Below the pieces are notes generated by a model. That model was not told the DNA's origin, made no database searches, and saw only the letters and a list, made by a program, of their open reading frames with translations. The translations under genes were made by a program, and so were the position numbers. A DNA stretch of 64,000 nucleotides from the NCBI GenBank assembly GCA_014380365.1, contig JACMJZ010000012.1, forward strand, positions 248,001-312,000. The letters run 5' to 3'. The DNA comes from Pyrinomonadaceae bacterium (lineage in GTDB: Bacteria > Acidobacteriota > Blastocatellia > Pyrinomonadales > Pyrinomonadaceae). Of the stretch, positions 59,501-64,000 are shown piece after piece; position 1 is the first letter of the stretch, and each line of letters starts with the position of its first letter.

Positions 59501-62500
59501 ATGTTTACGGTGAGGGGCGCGCTCCAATCGCTGTGCGCCGTCTGTATGCTCGCCTGCACGCGCAACTGGAAGGTCGTGCCCACGACGATGGCCGGGCCGG
59601 TGATCTGCGCTGTGAAAGAGTTCGGCCCCGACGAGACTGTGTTTCCGTGCTCGTCAATCGCAAGCCCCGGGCCCATCGCCGCCATTTGAATCTCAGGCGG
59701 CGGTTCGAGCGGCTGTCCCTGTTCGTTCAGTATTTCGATGCCGCCCGACGCAGTCTGGACGGTGCTCCACGAGGCGCGAATCATCAGGCCGTCGTAGCTG
59801 ACGCCGAAGTTGTTCGGCACGGGCACCGGCTGATACTGAACACTTACCGCCGTGCACCACGCGCCGACGTTCTGCGGCTTGGCGGCGCGCACGCGCAGCT
59901 GATAGGTCTGCCCTTCCTGAAGCGACGACGCATCGACGTGCGCCGTCGTGCCCGCGTAGGTGATGGGCGGCTGAGCGGAGAGAGGTTGCCCCGCCGAGTC
60001 GAGCACCTGCGCCTCGTAGGTGTTCGTGCCGTTGACTGCCTGCCAATGCGCCTGTAGCGCGTGCCCTTCGATGTTCACCTGCAACCCGCTCGGCGCAGCG
60101 AGTTGTGCGATGGTGATTGTGCCCGTGCTCCATGGACTCATCGCGTTCGCGCTGCGTGCGCGGACGGTGACTGTGTAAGTCGTGCCGTCCTGATAGGACT
60201 GCCCGGCGTCGGGCGTGAGTTCGACGCTGCCCGCACTGCTCGTCGTCGTGGCGACGGTCGTCTCCCCCGTGCGCACGAATATTAGGTACGTCACGCCGCT
60301 CTGTGCGCCCGCGTCCCAGCTCGCCGTCAGCTTCTCGCCGTCGTAGAGGAGCGCGAGGTTTGAAGGGGCGGGGAGAGTCAAAATCTCCAGGGACACGCTC
60401 GCGCCCCAGTCGCCGGGGATGCCGCCGGTCTTTAACGACTTGCCGCGCGCGGTGTAAGCCCCGGCGACGGGGTCGGCGACTACGACCGACGCGGAGAAGG
60501 GCGCGGCCGTGACCGTCCGATCCGTTGCGAGCTGGTTGCCCTGCGGGTCGAAGAACTGCACGACGTAACCGTCAACGCCGAGGTCGCTCCACGTCGCGTT
60601 CAACCCAGTGCCGTCGAAGTCGAGAACGAGCGACGGGGGCGCGGGCTTGACTATCGGCTTCGTGCTCCACTCACTCGCTTGTTCACCGCGCGTGGACTTG
60701 ACGCGACCCTGAAACGTTCCGGCGGGGAGCGTCGCGGCGTCGGTGGTCAGGCTGCCGGACAAGGTGAGTCCGTAGGGCTTCACGCCAAGACTCGCCCCTT
60801 CCGGATTGAGGACTTCGAAGACGTAGCCGGCGGCGTAAGCCGCGGCGCCCCACGACGCCTCGAACCCGCCGTTCGCATAGACGAGCGTCTTGAGCGTCGG
60901 CGTCTGCGGTGCCGTACTCGAACTGCTGCTCGAACTGCTGCTGCTCGAACTGCTGCTGCTTGAACTGCTGCTGCTCGAACTGCTGCTGCTTGAACTGCTG
61001 CTGCTTGAACTGCTGGAGTGACTGCTTGAACTGCCGCCACCGAGGGCAACGCCAATGGCTATCCCCACCGCGCCCGCCGCGCCCGCCGCCAAGGCACCGC
61101 CTGCCGTGGCCAGCGCCTCCGCGCCCGCTTCGGTCGCCGCCGCTACCGCCGCATCGGTCACACCGTTGCAGACCAGCTCCAGCGCAATCGCGGCGGCCTG
61201 CTCGGCGAAGATCATCGCGAGAAACTGCGCGATCTTGTCGGGCTGGCTCAGAAGGTCTTGCGCGAAACGCCCGGACGCTCCGGCGATGCCCGAGGCGAGC
61301 GCTTCAGGCAGTGTGTCGTAGCTCGTCGTCTTGGGGATGTGGACGTTGAGCGGCGGGAAAGTCATCGACAAAAACGCCGAGTCGGCCCCGCGAAGCTTGA
61401 GCGAGTAGGTGCCGGTGAGAGTGAAGACCAGATCGTCGCCGTCCGAGGCGACTGAAGGGCTGAGCGAGAACGTCTCGGCAAAGGCGTTCTTGACGATCAT
61501 GTTGGCGAGCTGCCCGCAGGTCGAGCCCGCGGCGGTGTCGCACAGATTCTTAATCGACTGCACGAGGTCGATGAGGTCGCGCACCCACGTGAAGTCGGGC
61601 CAGTTGTTGATGCGCAGGACGTTGCTCCGACCCGTGCGGACGATGTAGGTGAAGCCGCACCTGAGGACGCCGAAAGGCGCGAGCGGCTTCGCCGCCGTCA
61701 TCACCCCGTCGAACTGCGTCTGCGCTTCGGCGGGCTTCGAGATGGAGACCGTGACCGACCCGAATGCCGAACCGAGGAAGTTGACGCCCGTGCTTAGGAA
61801 AAAGCTCGACTGGTCGCCCGTGACGATGCCCAGTTGCGGCCCACCGGTGTACTTGGGTGCGTTCGTGGAGGGCAGCGTCGGTCCGGCCAGCTCGATGAAG
61901 ACGAGGTCGAGCGGGTTGTCGAGGACGAGGGCGGCGCTGATACCGGTGTATTTGCCGTTGGCGTCGTGGACCACCTGGATGACGGCGTGCAGCGTCATCT
62001 CGACGATGAGCGTTATGCGGATGCGCGCGTCGATGTTGTAGCCGTCGTTGAGCGCGTAGCCGTCGTAAGTGGCGAGCGTGTTGTTGGGGTCGGCGGTCTT
62101 CGAGTAGTAGTAAATGCGCGTCCCTTCGAGAAAGGCCAGATCGATGAAGCTGGAGGGCCAGCTGGAGCCGCTGCCGGTGATGCACTGGGCCAGGAAGCGT
62201 CCGATGGAGAAGTCACGGTCGACGGCGACGTAGACCAGAGCGGGGGTGCCATTGACGAGCGCGAGTTTACCAACGAGCGAGATACGGTCGTCCGTCCCGC
62301 CCTGCAGCGGAGCGGGGCCGAAGAGGACGTGGCCTTGCAGCGTGAACTGCGAACTTTTCTCGCGCGCGGGCTGCGCCGGTTGCCCACCCTGCCCCGGGAC
62401 CGCGGGCTTTGCGAACGCGAAGTGGACGAGCAGCGCGAGGTCGGAGACGACGATGCCGGGGAGTCCGAAGGGGTTTGAGATGGACTGCGAGGTCTGTTGA

Positions 62501-64000
62501 ATGGCGGCGTCCATCATCTCGTCGTTGACCGTGAGCGTCACGTCGAAGCTGAAAGCGGAATTGAAGACGGAAGCGAGCTGCACGCGCCCGGCGAGCTGAA
62601 ACTCGGAGTTGCGCGCGGCGGCGTATGTAAGGTGGATGCCGGGGTAGTTCGGCTGGCGCGTGAGGAGGATTGTGCTAAGAATGGTGATGTCAGGGAGGTC
62701 TGCGATGAAGAGGCTGCGCGTCGAGTCGGCGCTGTCGATCAGCGCGTAGATGCGGACGCTCGGCGGAGCGGCGGCGCTGCCGATCTGGAGGAGGTTGGAG
62801 AAAATCGTGTTGGTCGAAAAATCTATCTGGGCGGCGAAGATCGCGCCACGTTGGAGCGCGAACGAATCGCCCGTCAGCCCGGCGAGCGGCGAGGTGGCGA
62901 GCGGCACCGCCGCAGTCATGATGGCCGTCACGGTCTGCGAGAGATCGCCGAGCGTCTCTCCTTCGATGTCGCAGAAGATTGCGCGCGCGCCGCGGACGCG
63001 CAGGAAGTTGTCGATGATGCTGAGCGCCGAAAAGAGATTCGCGAAGCGGAAGTTGTCGCCAAGCGAGAGGGCGACCGAGTAGTTCCAGCCCTGTCCAGCG
63101 GCCGTTGATGAAGACGACGAGGAGGACGAGGCGGAGCTTGCGCTTGAGGAGGACGAAGAGGAGCTGGAGCTGGAACTCGAAGCCGACCTTTTCTCGCAGT
63201 AGATTGTTGCTGCAGCTTGCAGCCCCTGGCTGCCGTAACTGAGCACGCCGTAGAGCAGGAAGCGCGAGCGCGTGAGGTTGAGATAAACGGAGGCGCTCGT
63301 GTAAGTCAGCGAGGCAAGGTCAGAGGGGACAACCTGCGACCACTTCTCGTCGTTGCCCGAGGCGGCGATGCCGTCCGTGACGGCCGCGATTTGTATCTGC
63401 GAAGTCTGCTCCGGCGCGACGGTGCCGGTCAGGATTGTCTCGACGTTCTGCGTCCCGACTTGCAGCGCAAGCGTCGCCTGGATGCCTGCGAAGGTGAACG
63501 CACCCTGGATGACGGCGGTGAGCGCGCCGCCGGTCTCCGGGATGTCGATCGTGCCGGCGATGGCGACGATGGCGAAGGTCGCGAGTCCGAAGTCGAAAGA
63601 CCAGTCGAAGCCCGCCGCGCCGTCGAAGTGGAAGAGGCCCGTGTCGGGAACGGCGCGCAGGTTCGCCGAGCGGATGGTCATCGAGGCCGGGAAGCCGTAC
63701 GAGGTAACGTCCTGAGGCAGCGCGCAATTCGCAGCGGCGGCGACCGAATTAACGGCGGAGATGAAATCTATGGTGATCTGGTCCTGAAGCGAGCCGCTGA
63801 ACTCCCAGGCCGTACCGGACGTGGGCTTAGTCGCGGTCACGAGGATCTCCGCGCCTGCCAGCGTGATGGTTCCTTCAATGCTGCCGGTGATCTGGCTGGC
63901 GACGACGGGGAACGGCATGGTCAACTGCGCCAGCACGTCGGTGATCGAGAGCTTGCCTTGGACGACCGTCCAGAGATTCGGCGTGTAGACTTGGAAACCA
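56512..64000 (-). CDS. Giant repeat protein: poly-Ser tracts, FN3-like repeats, Kelch propeller, duplicated C-terminal module (5' end outside window)
   Basis: More than 2490 residues are visible, and the frame is open to the right edge (the GTG at 63936 need not be the start). Numbering from 63936: a long beta-rich region (1-960) is broken by a poly-Ser tract (252-279). A second tract of about 42 Ser lies at 968-1009. About nine fibronectin-III-like repeats follow (1019-1868; LxAxWxxVxGAxxYxxxVLD, GTTYQLRVRA). A Kelch-type propeller of six blades comes next (1869-2149; KMWLMGGESSSGDKNDVW, RIWIMGGSFGGNSLQDVW). Two copies of a module of about 155 residues end the protein (GQFSASPSV...LSAWAWHEND / GQFSAVSNT...LSEWNWYRNG). 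GC content is visibly higher than in the genes to the left. Function unknown; likely extracellular adhesion or a scaffold. Confidence 0.75.
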   Translation of the reverse strand, partial: GFQVYTPNLWTVVQGKLSITDVLAQLTMPFPVVASQITGSIEGTITLAGAEILVTATKPTSGTAWEFSGSLQDQITIDFISAVNSVAAAANCALPQDVTSYGFPASMTIRSANLRAVPDTGLFHFDGAAGFDWSFDFGLATFAIVAIAGTIDIPETGGALTAVIQGAFTFAGIQATLALQVGTQNVETILTGTVAPEQTSQIQIAAVTDGIAASGNDEKWSQVVPSDLASLTYTSASVYLNLTRSRFLLYGVLSYGSQGLQAAATIYCEKRSASSSSSSSSSSSSSASSASSSSSSSSTAAGQGWNYSVALSLGDNFRFANLFSALSIIDNFLRVRGARAIFCDIEGETLGDLSQTVTAIMTAAVPLATSPLAGLTGDSFALQRGAIFAAQIDFSTNTIFSNLLQIGSAAAPPSVRIYALIDSADSTRSLFIADLPDITILSTILLTRQPNYPGIHLTYAAARNSEFQLAGRVQLASVFNSAFSFDVTLTVNDEMMDAAIQQTSQSISNPFGLPGIVVSDLALLVHFAFAKPAVPGQGGQPAQPAREKSSQFTLQGHVLFGPAPLQGGTDDRISLVGKLALVNGTPALVYVAVDRDFSIGRFLAQCITGSGSSWPSSFIDLAFLEGTRIYYYSKTADPNNTLATYDGYALNDGYNIDARIRITLIVEMTLHAVIQVVHDANGKYTGISAALVLDNPLDLVFIELAGPTLPSTNAPKYTGGPQLGIVTGDQSSFFLSTGVNFLGSAFGSVTVSISKPAEAQTQFDGVMTAAKPLAPFGVLRCGFTYIVRTGRSNVLRINNWPDFTWVRDLIDLVQSIKNLCDTAAGSTCGQLANMIVKNAFAETFSLSPSVASDGDDLVFTLTGTYSLKLRGADSAFLSMTFPPLNVHIPKTTSYDTLPEALASGIAGASGRFAQDLLSQPDKIAQFLAMIFAEQAAAIALELVCNGVTDAAVAAATEAGAEALATAGGALAAGAAGAVGIAIGVALGGGSSSSHSSSSSSSSSSSSSSSSSSSSSSSSSSSSSSSSSSTAPQTPTLKTLVYANGGFEASWGAAAYAAGYVFEVLNPEGASLGVKPYGLTLSGSLTTDAATLPAGTFQGRVKSTRGEQASEWSTKPIVKPAPPSLVLDFDGTGLNATWSDLGVDGYVVQFFDPQGNQLATDRTVTAAPFSASVVVADPVAGAYTARGKSLKTGGIPGDWGASVSLEILTLPAPSNLALLYDGEKLTASWDAGAQSGVTYLIFVRTGETTVATTTSSAGSVELTPDAGQSYQDGTTYTVTVRARSANAMSPWSTGTITIAQLAAPSGLQVNIEGHALQAHWQAVNGTNTYEAQVLDSAGQPLSAQPPITYAGTTAHVDASSLQEGQTYQLRVRAAKPQNVGAWCTAVSVQYQPVPVPNNFGVSYDGLMIRASWSTVQTASGGIEILNEQGQPLEPPPEIQMAAMGPGLAIDEHGNTVSSGPNSFTAQITGPAIVVGTTFQLRVQASIQTAHSDWSAPLTVNILPAPTGLQLSATPNVIAAQWQQVTGAGGYEALALDAAGETLPAQPPVTYDGTNAHFDSSALQNGTTYQVQVRALDAPPSRGPWSAPASATASVLLPAPVGLTLHLVSAAVMAQWPEVPGASSYTVLVLDNLDLDNLDRPLDPQPEIAMSGVPAAVGVDEHGNAVTFGTATFSAELSGVGIVSGAQIKVQVKGTSANADGIFCTPVAITVAFLAKPTITNVTMQGNDIVVEWGVVDGATRYNLAVSDPDGNHLAQQPPITYSGTTARADATNLAFAIYNLNVQAANDSAVSPYSLTALINYAPTTPPAGLTLYAADSVFASWQPYPGIDTFRLLFLDSRGQELQPQPDVLYSGTTAAADVSALAPGSYSVKVTTVYQGKEGIYSDAVPFQIPGGWTRVTTAGPPMMTNPVVLSYKGQLWAMAGQYSNTVYSSPDGRAWTQVSGDAPWVGRRNAAGLVYLGKMWLMGGESSSGDKNDVWSSEDGSSWTQATSAAQWPSRFGLCAVVFQSKMWVFGGMDHDGNVYNDVWTSTDGASWTQAAPAAAWSKRDSATAVVFNGRIWIMGGSFGGNSLQDVWSTADGVNWRQEAAPPWASRFDACSAVVHGSLYLIGGINTQTRELFDTWVTTDGTNWTQLESSAAWTCGQMGVAAQDNFIYLLGGISFGKFSNVVWAYQPAFPVGVGYTPVLVSNVADLIRNLVNQEMATASLTRGQFSASPSVLTATLDDDAYKVLLNLGNAQPNYLFNAVIGCSTVPLSAWAWHENDANETGVASIWTSSGWKVLDATTVNTSVAYRGLYFYRVVLKNVTMGPTLADFLMMSQNAATVFFYTLPEQPWPIPAGFAPVVAGSLGALINEIFNVNANDPQLPYGQFSAVSNTVTATPEVGYFKILLALGGPNDNTLYTVTNSVVACSDVPLSEWNWYRNGDTPAGTTSAWTNQGWQNVPATDLSSAAAFQGLYFYRIDLNNELVLGQLGAFISSHGSPATIAFFTRVGSSPP
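60918..61032. repeat. 15-bp tandem repeat encoding the second poly-Ser tract
   Basis: GAACTGCTGCTGCTT/C units of 15 bp are repeated about seven times on the plus strand, giving AGC/AGT/TC(A/G) serine codons on the minus strand. Such a tract can change length by slippage without shifting the frame. Confidence 0.85.

Noticed and set aside
58831-60057. Long plus-strand frame (408 residues), and others at 61834-62478 and 62497-63108
   Set aside because: They are antisense shadows of the high-GC giant gene, with Arg/Gly/Ala-rich low-complexity products.

Overview
The window comes from a bacterial chromosome. It is most likely an Acidobacteriota, probably class Blastocatellia (Pyrinomonadaceae-like). 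This is inferred from the gene mix: DUF1501/DUF1800 pairs, sugar dehydrogenase-like propellers with Calx-beta and DUF4214-type tails, DUF4388 and PilZ proteins, a chlorophyll-type chelatase, and many families of short intergenic palindromes. No rRNA or marker gene is present to prove it.

Layout. (1) 1-9.6 kb holds the end of an adenylation/ACP/PlsC-type protein, an SDR epimerase, an M49-like metallopeptidase, a methyltransferase, a PhoX-like Tat protein, DUF4388 and PilZ proteins, a ferritin-like protein and a glutaredoxin-like protein. (2) 9.5-18.4 kb (minus strand) holds a ChlI-ChlD fusion, then a chlorophyll-type chelatase H subunit split into two genes in inverted order (C-terminal half first), then a secreted sugar dehydrogenase-like protein. 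(3) 18.7-26.1 kb (plus) is a complete System I cytochrome c maturation operon, ccmABCDEFGHI, with one unknown membrane protein between ccmB and ccmC, followed by a TPR protein. (4) 27-34.4 kb carries secreted or surface proteins: a PPC-like protein, a frameshifted MopE/HYR repeat protein and a PQQ-type propeller. (5) 34.5-41.6 kb (minus) is a two-gene operon of large proteins whose C-termini resemble the cytoplasmic ring domain of FlhA/SctV, with no type III secretion genes around them. (6) 42.6-47.4 kb (minus) is an accessory cluster of mostly unrecognised genes: small membrane proteins, a GH18 enzyme without signal peptide, a beta-propeller with a Cys-rich tail and a 21-bp minisatellite. (7) 47.8-55.8 kb has a 1395-residue multidomain secreted protein and a DUF1501/DUF1800 pair. 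(8) tRNA-Pro(CGG) at 56.1 kb has a clear promoter and terminator. It is followed by a tRNA 3'-end fragment that looks like an attachment site. (9) 56.5-64 kb is one giant gene of visibly higher GC, running off the right edge, with poly-Ser tracts, fibronectin-like repeats, Kelch repeats and a duplicated C-terminal module.

How the genes work together. The ccm operon would mature periplasmic c-type cytochromes, and the 1395-residue protein has one CXXCH site. The ChlID and split H proteins together account for all chelatase subunits, but no other (bacterio)chlorophyll or cobalamin gene is visible, so the metal and pathway stay open. The FlhA-like pair and the neighbouring accessory cluster are the best candidates for an undescribed system.
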